Assembly (NCBI GenBank): GCA_036389255.1
Contig: DASVQI010000041.1
Location: forward strand, 124,001-188,000
Direction of reading: 5' to 3'
Length of the DNA: 64,000 nt
DNA from: JACVRN01 sp036389255
Lineage (GTDB): Bacteria > Acidobacteriota > Blastocatellia > Pyrinomonadales > Pyrinomonadaceae
Under the pieces are notes generated by a model that had not been told where the DNA came from, searched no databases, and saw nothing but the letters and a program-made list of their open reading frames with translations. The first letter of the stretch is position 1. Each line of letters begins with the position of its first letter. Positions 1-8,806 of this stretch are shown here, piece after piece. The position numbers and the translations under genes are program-made.

Positions 1-171
1 GATTAGGCTCGCGCGTTACCTTCGGGAGCGGAACTGAAAACGGCGGTCATTAATGACCCGACAGATGAGAGCCAGCCTGTGAAGGCTTTTCCGCCTCTCT
101 GTCTCGGTTTCTCGCGCTTGGCCTTTGTACCGCAAAACAACCGACCGTGGCAAGCAAAAAGCAATACAAAA
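1..171. other. Intergenic, no gene seen
   Basis: No convincing coding frame or RNA gene is visible. The stretch lies downstream of the leftward ketosynthase operon. Anything the operon continues into would lie left of the window. Confidence 0.5.
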
Positions 172-238
172 GAGATTGATTCACGGGCTCATTGTCTCAT
201 TGATTCAATGAGCCGGTGAATAAATGAATCAATTTCTC
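172..238. repeat. Hairpin element A1 (GATTGATTC family)
   Basis: Imperfect inverted repeat built from GAATCAAT/ATTGATTC words with a GGCTCATTG/CAATGAGCC inner stem. The TGA stop of the leftward FAD oxidoreductase (229-231) lies inside the word AATTGATTCA, so the element supplies the stop codon. It shares the segment CATTGATTCAATGAGCCGG with element A6 at 56.2 kb. Confidence 0.85.
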
Positions 239-1410
239 GTCGCTCTTGCGAGGCGGCGGCGCAGGCGCTCGCTCGCGCCTGCCAGATGTATGGCGGACGC
301 GGCCAAGCCGGGGACGAAGGCGGCGCGGCGAAGAAGCGACGAGACGCGCAGGCGCGCATTGAACCGGGCGCCGTATTGAGCGCGATAATCGTCGGCAAGC
401 TCCGCGAAGGCTTCGCCCCCGCGAAGCTGTTCCAGCCGACGCGCAATCACGCCTGCCACCATCTCGCCGCTCTCAAGAGCCATCAGCATCCCGCTTCCCG
501 TGAAAGGGTCTATAAAGGAGGCGGCATCGCCTATGGCAAGGAGGCCGCGCGCGTGCACCAAATTGCGGCGTCCGAAGCTTTGGAGCGCCACGCTCAGCCA
601 TGGCGAGGCCGCGCTTGCGCGCTCAAGCGTGAGCCTTGCGCGCTCGTTAGAGCAGACAAGCTCGCGCATGACCCGCTCGGGGTCGCTGCCAAGCCGCCTG
701 ACATCGCTCGCGCGCGCAATGAAGCAGAGATTACTGAGGCCATTTTCGACAGCGCTTAAACCGCCGTAGCCGCCTCTATAGAAGTAGATTTCGCAATGCC
801 CGGCCTGAACGCGCGCGTTCTCAAGATGCGCTTTGAAGGCCACCAGAGACGCACGCGCCTTCTGCCGGTGGGCCGCGCCGCTTTCTACGTGCCTGACCAG
901 AGCGCAAGCCCTGCCCGTGGCGTCAATCGTGATGAGAGAGAGAGCTTGGAGCGGGCCGCCCACGTTCGTCTTCAACTCTACGCCGCGCACAGTTCCCTTC
1001 TCTATTATCAAATCATGCGCCTGCGTCTCTTCCAGCACCGTCGCCCCGGCCTCGCGCGCTCGCTCCAGAAGGCGCGCGTCCATCTCCGCCCTGCTCAGTC
1101 CCAGAGCGCCGCCTTGCTCTTCACCGAACCACTCGCTGGGCACGGAAACCCTTCGCCCCCGCCCGGAATAAAAGACAGTCTCGGTCAAACGCGCTCCGCC
1201 CGCCGCCGTCATTCGTTCGTCAACACCCAGCTTCTCAAAGTGCCGCAGGCATTCGGGAGAGATGAATTCGCCGCACAGCTTCTCGCGCGGAAATCTTTTC
1301 TGCTCGACAAGCAGCACGCGCGCGCCCAGCCGCGAGAGGTGAATCGCGGCGCTCGTCCCGGCAGGCCCAGCGCCCGCGACGACTACATCATATTGTCTCT
1401 CTCTCACCAT
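229..1410 (-). CDS. FAD-dependent oxidoreductase, geranylgeranyl reductase-like
   Basis: Flavoprotein of 393 residues in the geranylgeranyl reductase/halogenase-like superfamily. An N-terminal Rossmann motif GAGPAGTSAAIHL (about residues 13-25) binds the FAD ADP moiety, an acidic VEQ ends the second strand, and a second FAD motif GDAASFIDPFTGSGM lies around residue 300. The start overlaps the upstream methyltransferase by 23 bp, which argues for translational coupling. Given the ketosynthase and methyltransferase upstream, it probably reduces or oxidises a polyketide, quinone or isoprenoid-type product. The substrate cannot be read from sequence. The stop codon lies inside hairpin element A1. 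Confidence 0.85.
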   Translation of the reverse strand: MVRERQYDVVVAGAGPAGTSAAIHLSRLGARVLLVEQKRFPREKLCGEFISPECLRHFEKLGVDERMTAAGGARLTETVFYSGRGRRVSVPSEWFGEEQGGALGLSRAEMDARLLERAREAGATVLEETQAHDLIIEKGTVRGVELKTNVGGPLQALSLITIDATGRACALVRHVESGAAHRQKARASLVAFKAHLENARVQAGHCEIYFYRGGYGGLSAVENGLSNLCFIARASDVRRLGSDPERVMRELVCSNERARLTLERASAASPWLSVALQSFGRRNLVHARGLLAIGDAASFIDPFTGSGMLMALESGEMVAGVIARRLEQLRGGEAFAELADDYRAQYGARFNARLRVSSLLRRAAFVPGLAASAIHLAGASERLRRRLARATRN

Positions 1411-2122
1411 CCCTCATTTTCCTTGCGCTTAAGACCAGACGAAAGGGGAAGCGGCGCTTGACGGATACGTCCTGAAGATGCGCGCCTGCGGCTAGGGCGA
1501 GAAGCTCTCCGGGGCGAAAGCTTCTCAGGATTGAGAGCGCGCCGTCTTCGCGTATCAAACGATTGTGCAGAAAGAGACGGCCTACGGTCGTGTATAGATA
1601 GTAGGCCACAGCGTGACGGTGCAGGTCTATGACGAAGATTCCGCGCCGCGCCACACGCGACATCTCCGAAAGCACAAGCCTGACCTGCTCTTCCCTCAGA
1701 TGATGCGTGAAGAGCGAGCAGATACTGTAATCGAAGGCGTCGTCAGCGAAAGGCAGCCTCAAGGCATCGCCTCGCACAGCGCTGATGAAAGAGAAGCTTT
1801 CAGACTCTTCCAGAATCGCGCGGGCAGAGCGTGCGTTTAGCTCAAGTCCCGTGAGCCGCGCCCGTCTTCCGGACGCATCGGCCCAGCCAGCCGCGACTCT
1901 GAGCAACTCGCCTGAGCCAGCGCCCACGTCCAGAAGCGAAAACTCACGGAGTCCTTCGCGCTCTATCTCGGCCAGCACGGAGCGGCGCATGGCGCTCGAA
2001 TCGCCCAGATAGCGATTCACGCGCTGAAGCTCTACGATACAGCCCTCGTACTCTTCGTCCGTGTAATCGCCCTTGTCCAGATGCTCAAGCTGATAGCTGC
2101 GGCGGCGGAAACGCTCGAACAT
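1388..2122 (-). CDS. Class I SAM-dependent methyltransferase
   Basis: Protein of 244 residues with the class I motif I LLDVGAGSGELLRVA (about residues 63-77), an acidic residue after the next strand, and a motif resembling FDYSICSLFTHHL typical of small-molecule C- or O-methyltransferases. It sits 3 bp after the ketosynthase and overlaps the FAD oxidoreductase start by 23 bp, so the three genes form one leftward unit. Likely role: methylation of the product of the ketosynthase. The substrate is unknown. Confidence 0.85.
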   Translation of the reverse strand: MFERFRRRSYQLEHLDKGDYTDEEYEGCIVELQRVNRYLGDSSAMRRSVLAEIEREGLREFSLLDVGAGSGELLRVAAGWADASGRRARLTGLELNARSARAILEESESFSFISAVRGDALRLPFADDAFDYSICSLFTHHLREEQVRLVLSEMSRVARRGIFVIDLHRHAVAYYLYTTVGRLFLHNRLIREDGALSILRSFRPGELLALAAGAHLQDVSVKRRFPFRLVLSARKMRDGERETI

Positions 2123-2125
2123 AAT

Positions 2126-3403
2126 TCACGGCTTTTCTATCACGAGCGCGCTGTTCTTTGAGCCGAAGCCTATGCAGTTGCAGACGGCTGTGCGTACCTG
2201 AGCTTCACGCGCCCGGTTGGGGACGTAATCAAGGTCGCAGTCCGGGTCGGGCTCGTCCAGGTTGATTGTGGGGGGAATGATATTTGTTTGCATGGCGCAA
2301 AGCGCCGCGCCTAAGCCCGCAGCGCCCGACGCTCCCTGCGGGTGGCCTATCTGCGATTTGGTGGCGGACATTGGGATACGGCGTGCGCGCTCACCGAAAG
2401 CCTGCTTGAGCGCCTGAGTCTCTATGCGGTCGTTGAGCTGCGTCGAAGTGCCGTGAAGGTTGACGTAATCCACATCGTCCGGCGAGCGCCCGGCGTCTTC
2501 GAGAGCCAGCATCATAGCGCGTGCGGGCTCGTCGCCCGACTCCTCCAGCCGCACGCGATGATAGGCGTCGCACGTTGAGCCGTAGCCGGTAACCTCCGCG
2601 TAAATCTCAGCGCCGCGCTTCAAGGCACGCTCGCGCTCTTCCAGCACATAGACCCAAGCGCCTTCCCCAAGGACTATGCCCGAACGGTCGCGCGAGAAGG
2701 GACGCGACGCTCTATGCGGCTCGTCGTTCCACGCGTTTGTCAGGACGGTCATCAGATTGAACGCGCCGAGGATGCCGGGCGCAAGTGGCGAGTCAACGCC
2801 TCCCGTCAGCATAACGTCTTGGCGGCCGAGCGCTATGTGCTGCGCCGAGTATGCCGTGGCGTCCGTTGAGCTTGTGCAGCCGGTGGAGATTACGTGCGAG
2901 AGGCCGCGCAGGCCGAAGACCATCGAAAGCTCGGATGAGAGGCCGCCGTGAGTGGAGGAAGGAATCGTGTAGACGCTGGCCTTGTAACGCGGGCCAACGT
3001 AAAGATACTCGTACTGCTGCTCTGTGAAGGCAAGGCCGCCGCCGCCCGTGCCAATCACGACTCCAACCGAGCGGCGCTCTTCCAGCGTCATGTCGTTTGG
3101 GAAGATACCGGCATCGGCAACGGCCTCGCGCGCGGCGGCAAGCGCGAGCGGCACCGTGCGCGGAACGTGCTTGTAGTCCTTCGGATTGAGCTGAGCTTTC
3201 CAGTCGAAGTCCTGAACTTCGGCGGCAATCCTGACAGGCCACTCCGAAGGGTCGAAGCTCTTGATGTGGCGCACGCCGCTCGCGCCGCGCTGAAGCGAGT
3301 CCCAGTAGGCGGCCCGTCCTATGCCTATGGGCGTCACGCATCCCATGCCGGTAATGACGACGCGTCGAGGCTTATTAAAACGTCCAAGCATCGGGTGTGA
3401 CAC
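2126..3403 (-). CDS. Beta-ketoacyl-ACP synthase II-type ketosynthase
   Basis: Condensing enzyme of 425 residues, the usual length for FabF/KAS II. The thiolase-fold Cys-His-His triad is visible: C176 in STGCTSST, H317 in NLHGTST and H354 in KSQIGHPQGASG, with the conserved Lys in ATKSQ. It would condense an acyl chain with malonyl-ACP. It is first in an operon with a methyltransferase and an FAD oxidoreductase, and no fabD, fabG or acpP is adjacent. This suggests a specialised ketosynthase (secondary lipid or polyketide) rather than the housekeeping fabF. An alternative start is Met5. Confidence 0.88.
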   Translation of the reverse strand: MSHPMLGRFNKPRRVVITGMGCVTPIGIGRAAYWDSLQRGASGVRHIKSFDPSEWPVRIAAEVQDFDWKAQLNPKDYKHVPRTVPLALAAAREAVADAGIFPNDMTLEERRSVGVVIGTGGGGLAFTEQQYEYLYVGPRYKASVYTIPSSTHGGLSSELSMVFGLRGLSHVISTGCTSSTDATAYSAQHIALGRQDVMLTGGVDSPLAPGILGAFNLMTVLTNAWNDEPHRASRPFSRDRSGIVLGEGAWVYVLEERERALKRGAEIYAEVTGYGSTCDAYHRVRLEESGDEPARAMMLALEDAGRSPDDVDYVNLHGTSTQLNDRIETQALKQAFGERARRIPMSATKSQIGHPQGASGAAGLGAALCAMQTNIIPPTINLDEPDPDCDLDYVPNRAREAQVRTAVCNCIGFGSKNSALVIEKP

Positions 3404-3522
3404 CTCCCTTGAAGATGGCTCAGGATAAGCTAAATACGTTTGAGACTGCGAGGCCGGATGTTTCCCCTCAACATACGACCCGGCTTAAGCGGCGGCTTGT
3501 CTGGAAAAGAGAGAGAAAAAGA

Positions 3523-3586
3523 GGCCATGAAGGATAAAGAGAGATGACCTTAAGCTCAAGCCATCTCTCTTATCATCCTTCAAGCC
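3523..3586. repeat. 3'-end hairpin G
   Basis: Inverted repeat with arms like GGCTTGAAGGAT and AAGAGAGATGG around the loop CTTAAGCTCAAG. It begins 7 bases after the TAA of the leftward SPFH gene (3594). It has no strict repeat period, unlike the other word hairpins. Probably a terminator or 3' stabiliser. Confidence 0.7.
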
Positions 3587-3593
3587 TTGACGT

Positions 3594-4775
3594 TTACGCC
3601 TGCTGTTCTATCTTCGTCCCGCATTCGTTGCAGAACTTGGCGTCACCGGCAACTTCGTGCTGGCAGTTCGGGCACTTGGGCTTCTCCTGCTTGGCCCCGC
3701 ACTGGTTGCAGAACTTTGCGCCTTCCGGCAACGGAGCCTGACACTTGACGCAAGGGGCGGTTGCAGTCGCCACCTCCATCTTCGCGCCGCATTCGTTGCA
3801 GAACTTGGGCGAGCCCGCGTTGGCCGCGCCGCACTTAGGACACTTGACGGTCGCGGAGCCCGTGGCAGCGCCGCTCTGCGTGTTCTGCTGATGCTGCTGT
3901 TGCGGGTTCATGGCTCCGCCGAGAGCGTTCGCCATAGCGCCGCCGACCGCAAAGCCCGCGCCCAATCCTGCTCCCAATCCTGCGCCGCCCGAAGGATTCT
4001 TCGCGGCGTCGCGCATGGCGTCCGCCGCCTGAAACTGCGCGTAGCGCTGCGCGTCTCCAAGCACGCCCATGGAAGTGCGCTTGTCCATGGCGGCTTCGAC
4101 CTCCGGCGGCAGCGAGATGTTCTCGATGATGAATTTGGTCAGCTCAAGGCCGAAGGAGGCAAACTCTTCGTTCAGCTTCTTGCGACCGAAGACGCCCAAC
4201 TCGTCGTAGTTCGATGCGAGGTCGAGTGCGGCTATCTTCGATTCACCGAGCGCGTCCGTAAAGCCTGATACCAGCGTGCGCTTTAACTGTCCTTCAATGT
4301 CTTCGGTGTCGAACTTACCGTTGGTTCCGGCCACCTCCTTGATAAAGGCGCGCGGGTCTTTGACGCGAATCGAATAGATGCCGAAGGCGCGCAGGCGTAC
4401 CATGCCGAAATCGGCATCCCTCATCATGATGGGGTTCATCGTTCCCCACTTGAGGTCTGTGAACTGCTTGGTGTTGACGAAGTAGACTTCGGCCTTAAAC
4501 GGCGAGTTGAAGCCGTATTTCCATGCGCCCAGCTTCGACAGAATAGGCGTGTTGCCGCCGTCAATCGTGTAGAAGCCCGGCGGAAAAACGTCTGCAATCT
4601 GTCCCTGAAAGACGAAGACGGCGGCCTGCGATTCGCGCACGGTCAATTTAGCGCCGTTCTTTATCTCCTGGTCTGCTACGGGGAAGCGATAGAGCATGGT
4701 GTTGCCCGAATCATCGAGCCACTCTATGACTTCTATAAACTGATTGAAGGGGTTAACGCGGTCTAGGATTCCCAT
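3594..4775 (-). CDS. SPFH-domain protein with three C-terminal zinc ribbons (YdjI-like)
   Basis: Protein of 393 residues. About residues 1-230 resemble the SPFH/virion-core-like YdjI family (MGILDRVNPFNQFIEVIEW start; scaffold and membrane-stress proteins). A Gly/Ala-rich linker with GLGAGLGAGF follows at about 265-285. The C-terminus carries three CxxC...CxxC zinc ribbons of the form KFCNECGAK. Hairpin G follows the stop. The likely role is oligomeric scaffold or stress sensing at the membrane; the ribbons may recruit partners. No signal peptide is seen. Confidence 0.82.
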   Translation of the reverse strand: MGILDRVNPFNQFIEVIEWLDDSGNTMLYRFPVADQEIKNGAKLTVRESQAAVFVFQGQIADVFPPGFYTIDGGNTPILSKLGAWKYGFNSPFKAEVYFVNTKQFTDLKWGTMNPIMMRDADFGMVRLRAFGIYSIRVKDPRAFIKEVAGTNGKFDTEDIEGQLKRTLVSGFTDALGESKIAALDLASNYDELGVFGRKKLNEEFASFGLELTKFIIENISLPPEVEAAMDKRTSMGVLGDAQRYAQFQAADAMRDAAKNPSGGAGLGAGLGAGFAVGGAMANALGGAMNPQQQHQQNTQSGAATGSATVKCPKCGAANAGSPKFCNECGAKMEVATATAPCVKCQAPLPEGAKFCNQCGAKQEKPKCPNCQHEVAGDAKFCNECGTKIEQQA

Positions 4776-4965
4776 AACGCTTTTTGCAATCTCCTTATCT
4801 ATCGGCTGGAATCTCTCTTTTGTCTCGCGGAAATTTTGGATTCAGGCAGCCGCCAAAGATTATACGCTTGAAGAGAGCTGCGGGTTCAAAAGTGACCCGG
4901 TGGCTAAGGACGCTATTCTTACAAAACTATTGCACAAATAGCTTCACTAAGGCAATCCGGAAGGA
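4776..4965. other. Intergenic upstream of the SPFH gene
   Basis: No gene recognised. It contains the leader and probable leftward promoter of the SPFH gene; no confident -35/-10 pair was found. Confidence 0.4.
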
Positions 4966-5025
4966 ATTGATTCATTTGTTCATCTGTTCATCGAATCAAT
5001 GAATCAATAGAACAGACGAATCAAT
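4966..5025. repeat. Hairpin element A2 (GATTGATTC family)
   Basis: Arms ATTGATTC...CTGTTC and GAACAG..GAATCAAT surround tandem GAATCAAT words. In leftward sense it follows the VanZ stop TGA (5030-5032) after four bases, starting GATTGATTC. Confidence 0.85.
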
Positions 5026-5029
5026 CTCT

Positions 5030-5512
5030 TCAATTCTTCACTCTGCGCCATGCGGCCAGAAGCGAAAGCGCTATGAATCCGCCCGTGATGTCTATCAGGC
5101 TGTCATAGATTGAGCCGGTGCGCGCGGGCACAAAGCGCTGGTGAAGCTCGTCCGAGAGCGCATAAACGATGACCAGCAACCACGCGTAGAGAAACCAGCG
5201 ACGGCGCAAGCCTTCGCGCGAAGAGGTCATGAAGGCCCGCGCCGCCAGCAGCCCCAAAATAGCGTACTCCGTCAGGTGCGCCAGCTTCCTTACTATGAAA
5301 TGCACGAAGGCTAAGCTCTCTTCGCTGATGTCAGGAAAGAGCCAGATAAGTAGCGGCCTTATGATGCGCGAAGTGTTCGAAGCAGATAGCTGCGCGGTGG
5401 AAGCGAAGAAGATAAAGGCCATCCACAGAAGAAGCGGCCCGTAACGCCACACGCGAGACGCCGCGAGCCCACGCGCCTCGACTGCTTCCCTTTTCTCATT
5501 CCCTGTCATCAA
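5030..5512 (-). CDS. VanZ-like membrane protein
   Basis: Protein of 160 residues with about four membrane segments. The family signature is visible: an HFIVRKLAHLTEYAILG helix (conserved K-x-x-H-x-x-E-Y) and a later DELHQ-F-x-x-R-x-G motif (SDELHQRFVPARTGS). VanZ-family proteins are small membrane proteins, the founder giving low-level teicoplanin resistance; most homologues have no proven function. It lies downstream of the ATP synthase block, separated by hairpin F, and is probably its own unit. Confidence 0.85.
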   Translation of the reverse strand: MMTGNEKREAVEARGLAASRVWRYGPLLLWMAFIFFASTAQLSASNTSRIIRPLLIWLFPDISEESLAFVHFIVRKLAHLTEYAILGLLAARAFMTSSREGLRRRWFLYAWLLVIVYALSDELHQRFVPARTGSIYDSLIDITGGFIALSLLAAWRRVKN

Positions 5513-5528
5513 CTCTCTTCAGGCCATT

Positions 5529-5601
5529 AAAGCAAAAGGCAAAAGTGAAGAAGCCTCGCGTGCTCCCGACTTTTGCCCTTTGCCTTTTTACTTTTGTCTT
5601 A
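5529..5601. repeat. 3'-end hairpin F (heptad words TTTTGCC)
   Basis: Left arm has two GCAAAAG words. Right arm reads TTTTGCC, CTTTGCC, TTTTTAC, TTTTGTC, a period of 7. It begins a few bases after the TAA of atpG (5603-5605), so it marks the 3' end of the leftward ATP synthase operon. Probable terminator or stabiliser. Confidence 0.75.
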
Positions 5602-5602
5602 C

Positions 5603-6493
5603 TTAAAGCGCCGCCGCGCCCGAAACGACTTCTATAATCTCGTTGGTGATGGCGGCCTGCCTGATGCGGTTCATGTTGAGCGTCAGAGAGGCTATCAACT
5701 CGCCCGCGTTCTTAGAGGCCGAATCCATCGCCGTCATGCGCGCTCCGTGCTCGGAGGCTACGGATTCCAGAAGCGCGCGGAAGATTTGCGTCTCGACCAC
5801 GCGCGGCAGCAGGCGAGAGAAAATCTCCGCAGGCTCCTGCTCGTAAATGTAGTCGGTCATGTCCACATCACGCGGCCCTGCGCCCTCATCTTCTATGCTT
5901 TCCGAGATGCGCGAGACCGGCAGAAGCTGCTCTATGATTACGCGCTGCTGCAACACGGACTTGAACTCGTTGTAGATAATGAAGACCTTGTCCAGCTCCT
6001 CGTCTTCCGTGAAGCGCTTGATGATTTCGCCCGCAATCGAGACCGCTTCATCGTAGGCCACGCTTCCCTTACCCATGAGGCCGATGTACTCGCTGACTAT
6101 GTCCATGCTGCGGCGGCGGAAGAAGTCGCGCCCCTTGCGGCCGACGGGCATCACCTCGAACTGCTTGCCCGCGTTCTCCTTTATAAAAGCCTGCGCGGCC
6201 TTAATCAGGTTGGTGTTGAAAGCGCCGCAAAGCCCACGGTCAGCCGTAATCAGAATCAGCAGGTAACGCTCGTCGCCACGCGCATTCAAGAGCGGGTGAC
6301 GAAACTCTTCATCCGTGCGCGCTGCCAAATCACCCATCACTTCCATCATCTTGTTGGCGAAGGGGCGCGCAGCCACTACTCTATCCTGAGCGCGCTTTAA
6401 CCGCGCCGCGCTCATCATCTTCATCGCGCGCGTAATCTGCTGCGTGTTCTTTACAGACTTGATGCGCCGACGTATGTCTAAAAGGTTTGCCAT
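5603..6493 (-). CDS. atpG: F1Fo ATP synthase gamma subunit
   Basis: Protein of 296 residues, normal gamma length. It begins with the family signature LDIRRRIKSVKNTQQITRAM and ends with a matching helix (RIRQAAITNEIIEVVSGA), the two helices that form the rotor coiled coil. The central domain has TADRGLCGAFN. It is last in the leftward atp block. Hairpin B1 fills the space between atpA and the atpG start, and no good ribosome binding site is left directly upstream, so translation may be coupled or weak. Confidence 0.97.
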   Translation of the reverse strand: MANLLDIRRRIKSVKNTQQITRAMKMMSAARLKRAQDRVVAARPFANKMMEVMGDLAARTDEEFRHPLLNARGDERYLLILITADRGLCGAFNTNLIKAAQAFIKENAGKQFEVMPVGRKGRDFFRRRSMDIVSEYIGLMGKGSVAYDEAVSIAGEIIKRFTEDEELDKVFIIYNEFKSVLQQRVIIEQLLPVSRISESIEDEGAGPRDVDMTDYIYEQEPAEIFSRLLPRVVETQIFRALLESVASEHGARMTAMDSASKNAGELIASLTLNMNRIRQAAITNEIIEVVSGAAAL

Positions 6494-6500
6494 AAGAAAA

Positions 6501-6577
6501 CAGTGATGAGTGACAGGTGATGGGTGACGAGTTAAAAGCTATCAGCCTGTCACTCGTCACTCATCGCCTGTCACTGC
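6501..6577. repeat. Hairpin element B1 (heptad words GTCACTC)
   Basis: Arms pair over about 25 bases with few G-U pairs; the right arm reads GTCACTC, GTCACTC, ATCGCCT, GTCACTG (period 7). In the leftward transcript it starts five bases after the atpA TGA and ends 8 bases before the atpG ATG. It is the same family as B2 at 34.2 kb. Confidence 0.85.
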
Positions 6578-6581
6578 TTTT

Positions 6582-8195
6582 TCATGCTCCAGCAGCAGTA
6601 GTCTCGGCGGCTGGGAGGGTCGCGGCGGGCGTCGTGGCCGCTATGTCCGACGCGGTTGTTGCAGTCCCGCGCGAGATGACCGTCTCTTCAGACCAACGCT
6701 CCTGAAAATCCTTGAGCGTCTGCGCCATGTCGGCCTTAATCTCATCCGTCAGCGACTTCTTCTCGCGTATGCTGGTCAGCAGCGCCGGATTCGAGTTCTC
6801 GACAAAGCGCGTCAGTTCAGTCTCAAATCGTCGCAGGTCTTCTACCGCCACGTCATCAAGATAACCATTTGTCGCAGCCCAGATAATGAGCACCTGATTT
6901 TCAACCGACATGGGTTGATACTGCGGCTGCTTGAGGATTTCCGTCAGGCGCTGGCCGCGCGCAAGCTGAGCCTGCGTGGCCTTGTCCAAGTCGGAGCCGA
7001 ACTGCGCGAAGGCCGCAAGCTCGCGGTACTGCGCAAGGTCAAGGCGGAGCGTCCCCGCCACCTGCTTCATGGCTTTAATCTGAGCCGAACCGCCCACGCG
7101 CGAGACAGAGTTCCCGACGTTGATGGCCGGACGAATGCCGGAGTTGAACAGGTCTGCTTCGAGGAATATCTGCCCGTCCGTAATCGAAATCACGTTCGTA
7201 GGAATGTAAGCCGAGATGTCGCCCGCCTGCGTCTCAATCACCGGAAGGCTCGTTAAAGAGCCGCCGCCTCTGGAGTCGGACAACTTCGCCGCTCGCTCCA
7301 GCAGACGAGAGTGCAGGTAGAAAACGTCGCCCGGATAGGCTTCGCGTCCCGGCGGTCTTCGAAGCAGCAGAGAGATTTCACGATAGGCGGCAGCCTGCTT
7401 TGAAAGGTCGTCGTAGATTGTCAGCGCGTGGCGACCGCTATCGCGGAAGTACTCGCCCATGGCGGCCCCTGCGTAAGGCGCAAGGAACTGCATCGCCGCA
7501 GGGTCTGAGGCTGTGGCCTTAACGATGATGGTGTAGTCCATCGCGCCTGCGTCCGTCAAAGTCTTCATCACCTGCGCCACCGTCGAAGCCTTCTGGCCAA
7601 TGGCTACGTAGATGCAGATAACGTCTTTGCCCTTCTGGTTGATGATGGTGTCAACGGCAACGGCTGTCTTACCCGTCTGACGGTCACCGATAATCAACTC
7701 GCGCTGGCCACGACCGATGGGAACCATGGAGTCTATGGCTTTAAGACCAGTCTGCAAGGGCTCCTTCACGGGCTGGCGGTCAACCACGCCGGGCGCGATA
7801 CGCTCGATTGGATTAAACTCAGTGGTCATGATAGGCCCGCGCTCGTCTACTGGATTTCCGAGCGCGTCAACCACGCGCCCTATGAGCGCATCGCCCACGG
7901 GCACTTCCATGATGCGCCCCGTGCGCTTGACCAAATCGCCCTCTTTGACCTTCTGGAAGTCACCGAAGAGCACCGTGCCGACCTTGTCTTCTTCAAGGTT
8001 CAAAGCAAGGCCGCGCACGTCATGAGGAAACTCAAGCAGCTCGCCCGCCATCACTTTCTCAAGCCCGTGAATCTCAGCGATACCGTCGCCAACCTTGATG
8101 ACCGTGCCGACTTCCGTCACGGTCACGCCCGCCTGAAAATTCTCTATCTGCTGGCGAATAATCTCGTTAATCTCGTTAGCTTTTATCGGTTCCAT
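6582..8195 (-). CDS. atpA: F1Fo ATP synthase alpha subunit
   Basis: Regulatory, nucleotide-binding alpha subunit of 537 residues. The Walker A is GDRQTGKTAVAVD, and the family motif resembling PAINVGNSVSRVGGSAQ is present. I chose ATG 8195 (MEPIKANEI) because GAGG lies five bases before it; a TTG 24 bases upstream would add eight unrelated residues. The C-terminus has an unusual Ala/Thr-rich tail (about 25 residues after the usual end), absent from typical alpha subunits. Hairpins A3 and B1 flank the gene. Confidence 0.97.
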   Translation of the reverse strand: MEPIKANEINEIIRQQIENFQAGVTVTEVGTVIKVGDGIAEIHGLEKVMAGELLEFPHDVRGLALNLEEDKVGTVLFGDFQKVKEGDLVKRTGRIMEVPVGDALIGRVVDALGNPVDERGPIMTTEFNPIERIAPGVVDRQPVKEPLQTGLKAIDSMVPIGRGQRELIIGDRQTGKTAVAVDTIINQKGKDVICIYVAIGQKASTVAQVMKTLTDAGAMDYTIIVKATASDPAAMQFLAPYAGAAMGEYFRDSGRHALTIYDDLSKQAAAYREISLLLRRPPGREAYPGDVFYLHSRLLERAAKLSDSRGGGSLTSLPVIETQAGDISAYIPTNVISITDGQIFLEADLFNSGIRPAINVGNSVSRVGGSAQIKAMKQVAGTLRLDLAQYRELAAFAQFGSDLDKATQAQLARGQRLTEILKQPQYQPMSVENQVLIIWAATNGYLDDVAVEDLRRFETELTRFVENSNPALLTSIREKKSLTDEIKADMAQTLKDFQERWSEETVISRGTATTASDIAATTPAATLPAAETTAAGA

Positions 8196-8212
8196 ATCAA
8201 CCTCGATGAAAG

Positions 8213-8257
8213 GAATCAATTCATTTGTTCAATGAAACAATGAACGATGAATCAATC
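8213..8257. repeat. Hairpin element A3 (GATTGATTC family)
   Basis: Short family A copy with arms ATTCATTTGTTCA and TGAACGATGAAT. In leftward sense it starts with GATTGATTC three to four bases after the TAA of atpH (8261-8263) and ends just upstream of the atpA ribosome binding site. Confidence 0.8.
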
Positions 8258-8260
8258 TCC

Positions 8261-8806
8261 TTATCCTTTCCCCATCATTCTCTCTTTGACCTGTTGTAGC
8301 TGTGTGCGCACGGAGCCGTCGTAGATGGTAGAGCCTATACGCGTCACCAGCCCGCCGATTAACTCTTCGTCTGTAGTAAAGCTCAAACGCACCTGCTTGC
8401 CCGTCATCGCGGCGAGCTTTGCACGCAAAGCCTCTTGCTGCGCTTCGGGCACGACGCGCGCCGTCGTCACCTCTGCCGACACGACGCCGGAGCGCTCGTC
8501 AAGAACCTGCGAGAATCGTCTGTTGACTTCGACTAATTCCGTCAAACGCTGGTTTCTTAGGAGCACCTGTAGGAAGTTGGATGTGGTCGGCCTGAGGCGC
8601 GTACGCTCTATGAGTGAAGTCAGAACCTTGCTCTTCTGTTCATAAGGAATCGTCGGGTTGCTGAAAACCTCCATCAGCATGGGATTGGAATTCATCATCA
8701 TCTCCCACGCCGACAATTCCTCTTGCACTTGGCGCGCTTCGCCGTGCGCCGTCACGACATCGGCCAGCGCCGTTGCATAGCGCCGCGCCACCGTTTGAAT
8801 GCTCAA
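8261..8806 (-). CDS. atpH: F1Fo ATP synthase delta subunit
   Basis: Peripheral-stalk protein of 181 residues, normal for delta/OSCP. The N-terminal signature VARRYATALADV and the C-terminal pattern (LIGGLVTRIGSTIYDGSVR) match the family. It overlaps atpF by 4 bp (ATGA type), indicating coupling. Confidence 0.95.
   Translation of the reverse strand: MSIQTVARRYATALADVVTAHGEARQVQEELSAWEMMMNSNPMLMEVFSNPTIPYEQKSKVLTSLIERTRLRPTTSNFLQVLLRNQRLTELVEVNRRFSQVLDERSGVVSAEVTTARVVPEAQQEALRAKLAAMTGKQVRLSFTTDEELIGGLVTRIGSTIYDGSVRTQLQQVKERMMGKG

Noticed and set aside
8196..8219. TTG start of atpA eight codons upstream
   Set aside because: The extra residues are poorly matched and partly come from element A3; the ATG at 8195 has a good GAGG.
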